Shown piece after piece: positions 1 to 7,088 of a DNA stretch of 13,867 nucleotides; position 1 is the stretch's first letter, and each line of letters begins with the position of its first letter. This DNA is from an uncultured Bacilli bacterium (GTDB lineage Bacteria > Bacillota_I > Bacilli_A > RF39 > UBA660), in contig CANRAT010000040.1 of assembly GCA_947628685.1 (NCBI GenBank), positions 1 to 13,867 of the forward strand, read 5' to 3'. The notes below the pieces were generated by a model. That model was given only the letters and a program-made list of their open reading frames with translations. It ran no database searches and was not told the origin of the DNA. The position numbers were made by a program, and so were the translations under genes.

Positions 1-77
1 TCTTTTAATATTACTGCATTTGCCCACTCCTCTTTATCATAATCATACCACTTTGAATATTTATCTACTATTACCCA
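1..77. repeat. Left copy of the 77-bp near-identical end repeat
   Basis: Bases 1-77 match 13788-13864 at 76 of 77 positions; the only mismatch is base 4 (T against C), leaving a 73-base exact run. Both copies are in direct orientation and in the same reading frame of a pilin-type gene, encoding the W-V-I-V-D-K-Y and W-Y-D-Y-D segments. Homology stops at base 78. This is best read as a shared coding segment of two paralogues at which the contig ended, not as a mobile-element end. Confidence 0.9.
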
Positions 78-536
78 GTTTTCTCCATCATATACTACTG
101 GAGTTAATGTATCATTCATTAAATCTGGTATTGGTGTATATTCTTTTTTTAAATATGATACTTCTTCTACATCATTTATGTATTTATCTATTCCTTTATA
201 TTCTAAATTTAATACTTCTTTTATTTCTTTATTATTTAAAAGTATTGTTCCTTCACTAGGTCTAAAGCCATTTGTTTCTACTTTTAACTCTCCTTTATCA
301 CAAGTAAGATTTCCATCTTCTTTAACTATACATTTTGTTGGATTAAATTCTTCATCTATATTTTTTGCATAGAGTGCTTCTTCTACTGCTCTTATATAAT
401 TTTTCTCACTTATTAAGTAACTTTTTTCTTTAGAATCTCTTATTAAATTTAGTATTTGTGGAATAGCTATTAAAGCTATAAATGCTAGTATTAATAGTAC
501 TGCAAGTAGTTCTACTAAAGTAAATCCTTTCCTCAT
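1..536 (-). CDS. Type IV prepilin-like protein, N-terminal part (cut by window edge)
   Basis: Translation from ATG 536-534 gives 178 residues with no stop before the edge. Residues 1-31 are a class III (type IV pilin) signal: a very short basic leader (M-R-K-G), the G4/F5 prepilin-peptidase junction, the FTLVE motif with Glu at mature position 5, and a hydrophobic helix to about residue 31. The protein should be processed by prepilin peptidase and assembled in, or anchored to, the membrane. Residues 35-150 are a hydrophilic stalk with two Cys (69, 79). Residues 154-178 (W-V-I-V-D-K-Y-S then W-Y-D-Y-D and W-A-N-A-V) are almost identical to the start of the protein fragment at the right edge, so a similar FGE/lectin-like C-terminal domain probably follows. 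A GAGG (551-548) lies 11 nt before the start, which is rather far. The gene has its own promoter with a G10 tract, after the dinB terminator. The prepilin N terminus is certain; the exact role (pilus subunit or surface adhesin) is inferred. Confidence 0.88.
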   Translation of the reverse strand, partial: MRKGFTLVELLAVLLILAFIALIAIPQILNLIRDSKEKSYLISEKNYIRAVEEALYAKNIDEEFNPTKCIVKEDGNLTCDKGELKVETNGFRPSEGTILLNNKEIKEVLNLEYKGIDKYINDVEEVSYLKKEYTPIPDLMNDTLTPVVYDGENWVIVDKYSKWYDYDKEEWANAVILK

Positions 537-561
537 AACATCACTATCCTCGTATACTTCT

Positions 562-592
562 ATTCTACCACGCCCCCCCCCCTACGTGTCAA
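562..592 (-). promoter_or_regulatory. Promoter of the left prepilin gene with G10 tract in the spacer
   Basis: On the minus strand a perfect -35 TTGACA (592-587) and a good -10 TAGAAT (567-562) are separated by 19 nt (586-568), of which ten consecutive bases are G. The expected start point is near 554-556, giving a leader of about 20 nt that carries GAGG. Nineteen nt is 2 more than the sigma-A optimum of 17, so the assembled allele should be weak and a G8 allele should be strong. The -35 begins five bases after the dinB terminator U-tract, so the gene is an independent unit. The hexamers are seen directly; activity and phase variation are inferred. Confidence 0.75.
573..582 (-). repeat. Homopolymer tract of ten G (minus strand) in a promoter spacer
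   Basis: Ten consecutive C on the plus strand read as G10 upstream of the prepilin gene. I noticed no other G/C homopolymer of comparable length in the window, which has about 25% G+C in its housekeeping genes. Its place between -35 and -10 is the arrangement used for slipped-strand phase variation of surface proteins in other bacteria, for example the Neisseria meningitidis porA promoter. The exact length may be uncertain, because assemblers and sequencers miscount such runs. Confidence 0.9.
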
Positions 593-596
593 GACT

Positions 597-625
597 AAAA
601 AACATCACTTTTTTAATTGTGATGC
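597..625 (-). terminator. Intrinsic terminator of dinB
   Basis: On the minus strand a CATCAC/GTGATG stem (624-619 with 608-603) encloses a 10-nt A-rich loop and is followed by six T (602-597). The hairpin overlaps the last dinB codons and the TGA stop. On the plus strand the same stem is followed by seven T (626-632), so it may work in both directions. Confidence 0.8.
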
Positions 626-1792
626 TTTTTTTATTATATCAGTTCCATAAATATCTTTTAATTTATCAACTACTTTATCAAGTTCATTATTACTTTCTAC
701 TTCTTTTACATCTTCAAATAAGGATATTTGATGAGTTTTATAGTTAGAAAATTTACTTAGTGAAACACCAACTAAACGTATACCTTCTTCATTCCATAAT
801 TCTTTCATCAATTCTTTAGCAATATTATATACTTCATCTGTATTACTAGTAGGATTTTTAAGACTTCTTTGATGTGAATAAGTTTTAAAATTTTTATCTT
901 TAAGTATTACTCCTACTAGTGATGTATATTTATTACTTTTTCTTAAAGTTATACACACATTTTCTACTAAAGGATATAAATGTTTATAGATATCATCTAG
1001 GCTATTTAAATTATAACTTGTAGTTGTTGAATTACTTATACACTCTCTTTCACTTCTTTTTACATTTATAACACCATCATCTATTCCTTTTGCGCTATTA
1101 ATCATTCTTTCTGCTTGATTTTTAAAGTATTTATATAAATAATTTGGATCTGCTTTAGCTAAATCCTCAATAGTATTTATATTTAAATCTCTTAATCTTT
1201 TACTACTACTTTTTCCTATACCGTATAAGTCTTCAATAGGAAGTGGATACATTTTTTCTACTATTTCATCTTTGAATAACGTATGTACTCTATCAGGTTT
1301 TAAAAAATCAGATGCCATTTTAGCGCATAATTTATTATTTGCTATTCCAATATTTACTGTAAAGCCTAATTTTTCCTTTATTTCATGTTTTAATTTATAT
1401 GCAAATTTAATTGGATCTCCATATAAATTTTTTACTTTTGTATAATCTATAATACATTCATCTATACTAAGTTTTTCTATATCTGGTGTATAATTACTAA
1501 TTAAATCAAATAATTTATCTGACATTTCTTTATAAAGTTTATGATTAGGTGGGAATATTTTTAAGTCATTGCACTTTCTTTTAGCATCTCTAATAGTTTC
1601 AGCGGTTTTTACTCCCTTTTTCTTTGCAACCATGCTTTTAGCAAGTACTATACCTCTTCTTTCTTGTTCATCTCCACCTATTATGGATTCTATATTTCTT
1701 ATATCTATTTTATAGCCTTTATTTAAAAGGTCTACTGCAGTCCACGATAAAAATGCATTGTTTACATCTATGTGCATAAATATATTTTCCAT
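605..1792 (-). CDS. dinB: Y-family (lesion-bypass) DNA polymerase, DinB/Pol IV type
   Basis: A 395-residue error-prone polymerase that copies damaged templates and is distributive unless held by the beta clamp. The palm begins with I-D-V-N-N-A-F (residues 8-14, catalytic Asp9); the second metal site is the S-I-D-E motif (109-112, Asp111/Glu112). Y-G-I-G-K at 190-194 belongs to the helix-hairpin-helix thumb region, followed by the little-finger domain to about 350. A C-terminal Q-I-S-L-F-E-D (355-361) fits the beta-clamp-binding consensus QxxLF. I chose ATG 1792: an in-frame TTG at 1837 would lie inside this gene's own -35 element and would add 15 residues before the conserved N terminus. A promoter at 1809-1837 leaves a leader of only about 10 nt with GGTGA as ribosome site. 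The gene is monocistronic, ending in its own terminator. The family is certain; the DinB label rather than another Y-family branch is likely. Confidence 0.92.
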   Translation of the reverse strand: MENIFMHIDVNNAFLSWTAVDLLNKGYKIDIRNIESIIGGDEQERRGIVLAKSMVAKKKGVKTAETIRDAKRKCNDLKIFPPNHKLYKEMSDKLFDLISNYTPDIEKLSIDECIIDYTKVKNLYGDPIKFAYKLKHEIKEKLGFTVNIGIANNKLCAKMASDFLKPDRVHTLFKDEIVEKMYPLPIEDLYGIGKSSSKRLRDLNINTIEDLAKADPNYLYKYFKNQAERMINSAKGIDDGVINVKRSERECISNSTTTSYNLNSLDDIYKHLYPLVENVCITLRKSNKYTSLVGVILKDKNFKTYSHQRSLKNPTSNTDEVYNIAKELMKELWNEEGIRLVGVSLSKFSNYKTHQISLFEDVKEVESNNELDKVVDKLKDIYGTDIIKKASQLKK

Positions 1793-1808
1793 AATTATCA
1801 CCAACTCA

Positions 1809-1837
1809 ATTATAGATAATTTATTTTTTTTAGTCAA
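1809..1837 (-). promoter_or_regulatory. Promoter of dinB
   Basis: On the minus strand TTGACT (1837-1832) and a perfect TATAAT (1814-1809) are separated by exactly 17 nt of AT-rich DNA. The predicted start near 1802 leaves about ten bases before the ATG at 1792, so the mRNA is nearly leaderless with only GGTGA for ribosome contact. No LexA-like operator was recognised. Confidence 0.78.
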
Positions 1838-1838
1838 G

Positions 1839-1860
1839 AAAAAAGGTGTTTATTCACCTT
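1839..1860 (-). terminator. Intrinsic terminator of tig
   Basis: On the minus strand AAGGTG/CACCTT (1860-1855 with 1848-1843) forms a 6-bp stem with a 6-nt loop, followed by T (1844-1839, partly in the stem). The tig stop codon TAA (1852-1850) lies inside the loop, and the dinB -35 starts one base beyond the U-tract. Confidence 0.78.
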
Positions 1861-3106
1861 TAATTAATTCAAATGCTTTATTTACTTCTAAGTCATATTT
1901 AATATAGTTTACATCACCATATTGTTTTTTTACTTCTTCTTTAGTCATATTATACTTAGTAGCAAGTTCTTCTATTTTTTTATCAACTTCTTCATCTGTT
2001 ACTTCTATTTTTTCTACTTTAATGATTTCATCTAATATCAATCTATATTTAATTCTTTTTAAGGCTTCTTCTTTATATTGTTCTTTTAAAAGGTCTTTAG
2101 TAGAATTTGTATATTTATAAAATTGATCTATAGTTATTCCTTGCATAGATAAATGATTAGAAAAGTTATCTAGCATTCTTTCTGTTTCTTCATCAACCAT
2201 TGTGTCTGGAACATCTACTTGTGTTGTTTCAGATATTTTACTAAGTAAATCTTCTATATATTTATCTTCTACTTCTTTTTCTTTTCTAACTTTAATATTT
2301 TCTTTTACTTGCTCTATTAAAGCATCTTTAGTATCTATTCCTTCCATGCCTAAATCTTCAAAGAATTCTTTATCAAGTTCAGGAATTTTTACTTCTTTTA
2401 CTTCATTTACCTTAACTTTAAATATTACAGGAGCACCCTTTAAACTTTCTTCATGGTAATCAGTTGGAAAAGTTACATTTATGTCTTTTTCTTCTCCTCT
2501 TTTCATACCTATTAATTGTTCCTCAAATCCAGGTATAAATGTGTTTGAACCTATTTCAAGTGAATAATTTTCACCCTTACCACCTTCGAAAGCAACTCCA
2601 TCTTTGAATCCTTCAAAATCTATTATAGCAATATCTCCTGATTCAATACTACCTTCTTTGACTATATTTTCTTTATAGTGTTCTCTCATGTGATTTACTG
2701 ATTCATCAATTTCTTCTTTTGTAACTTTAACTTTTTCTTTTTTTACATCTAAGTTTTTATATTTACCTAATTTTACTTCAGGTTTTAGTGTAAGTGTGAA
2801 TACATATTCAATATGATTTTCATCTATACTTCTAATATCTAAAATTGGTTGGGCTGCAATTAATAAATCTTTATTTTCATCTAACATCTTTTTATAGGCA
2901 TCTTCTACACAATAATTTGATGCATCCATAAATAAAGATTCAACTCCATAAGTTTTAATGTAAATATTTTTAGGTGCCTTACCTGGTCTAAATCCTGGTA
3001 TTTTTGCTTTTGCATTCGCTTTTTTAAATGCTTTATCTAGTGCTTCCTGCCACTTTTGTCCATCAATATCTATAACTATTTCTTTTAAGTTTTTATTTTT
3101 TTCCAT
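1850..3106 (-). CDS. tig: Trigger factor (ribosome-associated chaperone and prolyl isomerase)
   Basis: This 418-residue protein has the three-part trigger factor layout. The N-terminal ribosome-binding domain (1-115) carries the signature loop G-F-R-P-G-K-A-P at 38-45, which docks on ribosomal protein L23 by the exit tunnel. An FKBP-type peptidyl-prolyl isomerase domain spans about 155-237 (D-F-E-G, then F-I-P-G-F-E-E-Q-L). The C-terminal substrate cradle (245-418) is rich in charged helices. It binds nascent chains in the cytoplasm. The length is slightly under the usual ~430; the N terminus lacks several residues found in many homologues, but GGAGG eight bases before ATG 3106 makes this start firm. 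The gene has its own promoter and terminator and stands between rpe and dinB as a single transcription unit. Confidence 0.96.
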   Translation of the reverse strand: MEKNKNLKEIVIDIDGQKWQEALDKAFKKANAKAKIPGFRPGKAPKNIYIKTYGVESLFMDASNYCVEDAYKKMLDENKDLLIAAQPILDIRSIDENHIEYVFTLTLKPEVKLGKYKNLDVKKEKVKVTKEEIDESVNHMREHYKENIVKEGSIESGDIAIIDFEGFKDGVAFEGGKGENYSLEIGSNTFIPGFEEQLIGMKRGEEKDINVTFPTDYHEESLKGAPVIFKVKVNEVKEVKIPELDKEFFEDLGMEGIDTKDALIEQVKENIKVRKEKEVEDKYIEDLLSKISETTQVDVPDTMVDEETERMLDNFSNHLSMQGITIDQFYKYTNSTKDLLKEQYKEEALKRIKYRLILDEIIKVEKIEVTDEEVDKKIEELATKYNMTKEEVKKQYGDVNYIKYDLEVNKAFELIKGE

Positions 3107-3128
3107 AACTTTCCTCCAATACCTATAT

Positions 3129-3157
3129 AGTATATACTAATTTTTTTAATTTAGCAA
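3129..3157 (-). promoter_or_regulatory. Promoter of tig
   Basis: On the minus strand TTGCTA (3157-3152) and TATACT (3134-3129) are separated by 17 nt. The -35 begins one base after the rpe terminator U-tract. The leader carries GGAGG before ATG 3106. The -35 matches consensus at four of six positions. Confidence 0.6.
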
Positions 3158-3158
3158 G

Positions 3159-3177
3159 AAAAAGAGTTTAATCTCTT
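3159..3177 (-). terminator. Intrinsic terminator of the rlmN-rpe operon
   Basis: On the minus strand AAGAG/CTCTT (3177-3173 with 3166-3162) forms a short 5-bp stem and 6-nt loop followed by a T tract (3163-3159). The rpe stop TAA (3170-3168) lies in the loop. The stem is short, so termination may be partial, with some read-through into tig. Confidence 0.65.
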
Positions 3178-3797
3178 AATTTTTTTATTTGCTCTTCATA
3201 ATTGTGTTTTGTTATAAAACTTCCAACGACACATATATCTGCTTTAGAACACTTTTTTATTGTTTCATCGTTTATTCCACCATCTACCTCTATTAAATAG
3301 TTATAGTTATTATTTTCTCTTAAATCATATAAACTATTTATTTTATTAACACTTTCATTTATAAATGTTTGTCCACCTCTACCAGGTTCAACACTCATGA
3401 CAAGTATTAAATCTATATAATTTAAGTAAGGAACTATTTCACTTATATCAGTTGAAGGTTTAATAGACATACCAACTTTTATATTGTGTGCTTTTATATA
3501 GTTTATAACGCTACTAACTTCACTAACTGCTTCATAGTGGAATGTAATAAATTTAGGTTTTAATTTAGAAAAATCATCTATATATTTTTTTACATCACTA
3601 ACCATTAAATGTACATCTTTAGGTTTAGTTGTAAATTTTACTATATCATAAAATTGTTCATATGTATAAGTTTTATTTTCTACAAATATACCATCCATTA
3701 CATCTAAATGGATATAATCTACATCTAAACTATCTAGTTTAGTAAGTTCTTCACATTTTGGCTCTTTTATATCTAAAAAAGAAGCAGAAATTTTCAT
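3168..3797 (-). CDS. rpe: Ribulose-phosphate 3-epimerase
   Basis: Interconverts D-ribulose 5-phosphate and D-xylulose 5-phosphate in the pentose phosphate pathway. The 209-residue protein is a TIM barrel with the family's metal and acid/base residues: H-L-D-V-M-D-G (30-36, His30/Asp32), V-H-L-M-V (62-66, His63), F-H-Y-E-A (86-90), the M-S-V-E-P-G-R-G-G-Q-T-F phosphate loop (134-145) and E-V-D-G-G-I-N (170-176, Asp172). It is a little shorter than the usual 215-225 residues, and its N terminus (K-I-S-A-S-F-L-D) departs from the common K-I-A-P-S-I-L. Its ATG overlaps the rsgA TGA (ATGA), so the two are translationally coupled. It is the last gene of the rlmN operon, as in Bacillota where rpe follows rsgA. 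Confidence 0.94.
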   Translation of the reverse strand: MKISASFLDIKEPKCEELTKLDSLDVDYIHLDVMDGIFVENKTYTYEQFYDIVKFTTKPKDVHLMVSDVKKYIDDFSKLKPKFITFHYEAVSEVSSVINYIKAHNIKVGMSIKPSTDISEIVPYLNYIDLILVMSVEPGRGGQTFINESVNKINSLYDLRENNNYNYLIEVDGGINDETIKKCSKADICVVGSFITKHNYEEQIKKLRD

Positions 3798-4627
3798 AAT
3801 TCACCTTTTTCTAAAAATTTTAAGTAATTTTCATATCTACTTTTCAAAATAGTTTTACCCACATTACTTTTTACCATACAATTTATCTCATCTTTGTGCA
3901 TACAATCTCTATATTCACACTTGTCTTTATATTTATTAAATTCTATAAATGAATCTCTTATATCACTTTTTGTCATTGCTTTAAAATCAATGCTTGAAAA
4001 TCCAGGTGTATCTGCAACTAAACCACCTAATACTTCTATTAATTCTGTATGTCTTGTCGTATGCTTACCACGTCCTAAACAAATAGATACTTCCCCTACT
4101 TTAAGGTTTAAATTACTATCTAATCTATTTAATAATGAACTTTTCCCAGCACCACTTTGTCCTGCAAAAACAGTTATTTTATCTTTAAATATTTCTTTTA
4201 AATTAGGACTTTGATTTGTATACACAGAGTATCCTATACTTGTGTAATAAGCCATAACTTCATTTATATCTTTTAATTCTTCTTTAGATAATAAATCTAA
4301 CTTTGTAAAACATATTATAGGTTTTATATTATTAAATTCTATTATTGTAATTAATTTATCTAGTAAGATAGAAGAATAATCTGGTATTTTAACACTCGTT
4401 ACTATCAATACTTGATCTATGTTTGCTACACTAGGTCTAGAAAGTTCATTAGTTCTTTTTAATATTTCAAGTATATATTTATTTTTAATATCTATTACTA
4501 CATTATCTCCAACTAAAGGAGTAATCTTATCATTTCTAAATTTTCCTCTTGCTTTACAAACATATAATTCATTTCCTACTTTTATTGTATAATCATTACT
4601 TATTTGTTTTATTATTTTTCCTACCAT
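3794..4627 (-). CDS. rsgA: Ribosome small-subunit-dependent GTPase RsgA
   Basis: A circularly permuted GTPase that checks late 30S subunit maturation. The 277 residues start with an OB-fold (about 1-65, RNA contact), then the permuted G domain with motifs in the order G4 T-K-L-D (108-111), G1 G-Q-S-G-A-G-K-S-S (156-164) and G3 D-T-P-G (206-209). The C-terminal zinc knuckle has Cys237, Cys242, His244 and Cys250. The ribosome site (AGAAGGAT) overlaps the end of prkC, whose stop is 2 bases before this ATG. The gene overlaps rpe by 4 bases. RsgA is a known substrate of PrkC-type kinases in B. subtilis, which fits the neighbourhood. It is slightly shorter than typical (~290), with all key motifs intact. 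Confidence 0.95.
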   Translation of the reverse strand: MVGKIIKQISNDYTIKVGNELYVCKARGKFRNDKITPLVGDNVVIDIKNKYILEILKRTNELSRPSVANIDQVLIVTSVKIPDYSSILLDKLITIIEFNNIKPIICFTKLDLLSKEELKDINEVMAYYTSIGYSVYTNQSPNLKEIFKDKITVFAGQSGAGKSSLLNRLDSNLNLKVGEVSICLGRGKHTTRHTELIEVLGGLVADTPGFSSIDFKAMTKSDIRDSFIEFNKYKDKCEYRDCMHKDEINCMVKSNVGKTILKSRYENYLKFLEKGEL

Positions 4628-4629
4628 TA

Positions 4630-6354
4630 TTATCCTTCTAACTTTGTATCGTCATTATTTTCTGGATTTTTGTCAGATTTTTTTGTATTAGTTGCAATTG
4701 TTATTGTAAGTGTCGTTCCACTTCTAACTTCATCTCCAGCACTTCTTGACTGTAATATTATATCTCCTTCTTTATAGTTATTATCTTCTTCTTCTTTAAA
4801 TGAACAAGTTATATGGTTATCACTACAAAATTGCTCTATTAAATCTCTTGTGTATGTTCCATCTGTAAAGTCTGGATATACTACTATTAAAGTTGCATAG
4901 GTTAGTTCAATTACACTATTATTTTTTTGTAATCTACCACCTTTTTCAACACTTTGAGATATTATTGAATTTTCTTCTATTTCATCATCTTCAGTTACTT
5001 TTTTAGCAGTCGTAACAACTCTTATACCAAGTTCTTCTAACTGTGCTTTTACAACATCTACATTTTTACCTACATAGTTATCTACCTCTACTGTATCTTC
5101 ATATGATGAAACTGTTATTATAACTGTATTCCCAGCCTTTGTTTTTGTTGAAGATTTAGGACTTACCTTCATTACGACATCTTCTTCATATTCACTATCA
5201 TAAGCATATTCAACTTTACAAATTAAATCTGCATTTTCTATTTTTTTACATGCATCTGTTTCTTTCATTCCTTCTAGATTATCAGGTACATATACTTCTT
5301 TTGATGTATCTATACTGAGTACCCAAATAAATACTAATCCAATTATTACTATAATTACACATACTATTCCTGTTATTGTAAGCGCTGTGTTTAATTTTTT
5401 ATCACTATTTTCTTTCTTTGAATCCTCTAATTTATTTTTTATTTCTCTTGATTCTAACTTAGTAATTGTCTTTGTATTCTCTAAGTTGTGTTCCGGATAT
5501 TTGTAAACAACTCTTTTTTCGTCAAATCTAAGAGGATCTAGACAAGTTCTTAAATCTTCATACATTTCTGCAACTGAGTCATACCTGTTTTTAGGATTTT
5601 TTGCAGTTGCATTTAGTATTATATTTTCTACACTTTGAGGAATAGAAGGATTTATCTGACAAACACTTGGGATTGGATCTCTCATATGTTTAATTGCTAT
5701 TTCAACAGCATTATCACCTTTAAATGGTACACTTCCTGTTAACAATTCAAAGAATAGTATACCTAGTGAGTATATATCACTTTTAATTGTAGAACCACTA
5801 CCACTCGCCTGCTCAGGAGGAAGATAGTGAACACTTCCCATAACTGAATTGGTTTGTGTAAGTTCATTACTATTAAGTGCCATTGCTATCCCAAAGTCAG
5901 TTATTTTTACTCTTCCATCTTCTAGTATCATTACATTTTGAGGTTTAATATCTCTATGGATTATATAACTATCATGTGCACATGCTATACCACTTGTAAG
6001 TTGAAGCATTATATCTATTGCCTCAGTTAAGTTAAGCGCACCTCTTTTTTTAATTAAACTTTTTAAGGTTTTACCATCTACATATTCCATTACTATAAAG
6101 TATTTACCGTTATCTTCACCTACATCGTACATTTCTACTATGTTAGGATGTCTTAGAGAACTTGCAGCATTAGCCTCTCTTTGAAATCTTCTTATAAATT
6201 TTTCATCTTCTGCTAAATCTCCTCTAAGTACTTTAACAGCAACTTCACGTTCTAAAATAGTATCCCAGGCTAAATATACATTAGCCATTCCGCCTTCACC
6301 TATGGATCTAACAATTTTATATCTATTATCGATAAGTTCACCTTTATTAATCAT
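4630..6354 (-). CDS. prkC: PASTA-domain Ser/Thr protein kinase (PrkC/Stk type)
   Basis: A membrane eukaryote-like kinase that senses peptidoglycan fragments or lipid II and phosphorylates cell-wall, division and translation proteins. The 574 residues comprise a cytoplasmic kinase domain (11-270) with G-E-G-G-M-A-N-V (19-26), Lys41, H-R-D (133-135), D-F-G (153-155) and an activation segment rich in Thr/Ser. A basic linker (270-322) and one transmembrane helix (about 324-346) follow, then three extracellular PASTA repeats (about 355-418, 422-488, 490-556) and an Asn/Asp/Lys-rich tail. The ATG lies within the end of prpC (8-base overlap), coupling the kinase to its phosphatase. The E-G-G-M-A start and complete catalytic motifs indicate an active enzyme. 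Several extracellular Cys (369, 379, 510, 517) could form disulfides; this is inference. Confidence 0.96.
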   Translation of the reverse strand: MINKGELIDNRYKIVRSIGEGGMANVYLAWDTILEREVAVKVLRGDLAEDEKFIRRFQREANAASSLRHPNIVEMYDVGEDNGKYFIVMEYVDGKTLKSLIKKRGALNLTEAIDIMLQLTSGIACAHDSYIIHRDIKPQNVMILEDGRVKITDFGIAMALNSNELTQTNSVMGSVHYLPPEQASGSGSTIKSDIYSLGILFFELLTGSVPFKGDNAVEIAIKHMRDPIPSVCQINPSIPQSVENIILNATAKNPKNRYDSVAEMYEDLRTCLDPLRFDEKRVVYKYPEHNLENTKTITKLESREIKNKLEDSKKENSDKKLNTALTITGIVCVIIVIIGLVFIWVLSIDTSKEVYVPDNLEGMKETDACKKIENADLICKVEYAYDSEYEEDVVMKVSPKSSTKTKAGNTVIITVSSYEDTVEVDNYVGKNVDVVKAQLEELGIRVVTTAKKVTEDDEIEENSIISQSVEKGGRLQKNNSVIELTYATLIVVYPDFTDGTYTRDLIEQFCSDNHITCSFKEEEDNNYKEGDIILQSRSAGDEVRSGTTLTITIATNTKKSDKNPENNDDTKLEG

Positions 6355-7087
6355 GACTTTCCTCCTTAACTAAATAAGCTATTGATATATTATCGTTACC
6401 CCCACGATTGTTTGCTTTAAACACAAGTTTTTCTAACTTTTCTTTTAATGTAGAATTTTCACTTAACACTTTTGCAATTTGAGTATCCTCAAGCATATTA
6501 GTTAACCCATCACTACACAAAAATACTCCATCTATATTAAGTTCTACATTAAATATATCCATCTCAACATTAGTACTTGAACCGAGTGCCTTCATAAGCA
6601 CATTTTTCTTTGGATGATTTTTTGCTTCTTCAAGCGTTAGTTCTCCACTTTTTACAAGTAAATTAACAAGTGTATGATCTACTGTTATTTTATGAAGTTT
6701 ATTGTTTTTAAATATATATCCAGATGAATCTCCAATATTTCCTATTAAAAGAAAACTAGTGGTAAGTACTGCAAGCACTACTGTCGTTCCCATTCCAAGA
6801 CTTTCTGGATGTTTTTCAACATATTTAAATATCTCCACATTAGCCTCACTAACTGTACTTTGTATCCAACTTATTGCGTCTTCCTTATTACCTACACTAC
6901 TTATATTTTTAAATCTATCGCATATTAAATTTAGGGCAATTGATGAGGCTACTTCACCATTTTTGTGTCCACCCATTCCATCTGCAACTATGAGCAGTTT
7001 TTCTCCCATTTTATTTTCTACAATAGATACACAGTCTTCATTTCTTTCTCTTACTTTACCTGGATCTGTTATAAAATAGTAGTCCAT
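6347..7087 (-). CDS. prpC: PP2C-type Ser/Thr protein phosphatase (PrpC/Stp)
   Basis: A metal-dependent phosphatase of the PPM family that reverses PrkC phosphorylation in the cytoplasm. From ATG 7087 it has 246 residues, the usual size. Motifs: R-N-E-D (15-18), V-A-D-G-M-G-G-H (34-41, metal-binding Asp36), G-N-I-G-D-S, L-C-S-D-G-L and the C-terminal G-G-N-D-N-I-S. The position after G-D-S is Ser where many homologues have Arg-Ala, a small local change. An in-frame ATG at 7132 lies within rlmN and would add 15 unconserved residues; ATG 7087 is preceded by AAGGAGGGAT and lies one base after the rlmN stop, so it is preferred. The 3' end overlaps prkC by 8 bases. Confidence 0.95.
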   Translation of the reverse strand: MDYYFITDPGKVRERNEDCVSIVENKMGEKLLIVADGMGGHKNGEVASSIALNLICDRFKNISSVGNKEDAISWIQSTVSEANVEIFKYVEKHPESLGMGTTVVLAVLTTSFLLIGNIGDSSGYIFKNNKLHKITVDHTLVNLLVKSGELTLEEAKNHPKKNVLMKALGSSTNVEMDIFNVELNIDGVFLCSDGLTNMLEDTQIAKVLSENSTLKEKLEKLVFKANNRGGNDNISIAYLVKEESHD

Positions 7088-7088
7088 C

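Noticed and set aside
605..607. Mycoplasma-type code with TGA as tryptophan
   Set aside because: TGA ends dinB at the expected length with a terminator on it, and ends rsgA in an ATGA overlap; tryptophan is TGG throughout.
605..1792. The Y-family polymerase as the mutator of the adjacent pilin gene
   Set aside because: It has its own promoter and terminator and is a common repair gene; adjacency alone is no evidence. It is also not a reverse transcriptase: its catalytic motif is S-I-D-E, with no Y-x-D-D and no RT domain order.
1793..1837. TTG start at 1837 for dinB
   Set aside because: The extra 15 codons overlap this gene's -35 and -10 elements and precede the conserved I-D-V-N-N-A-F start.
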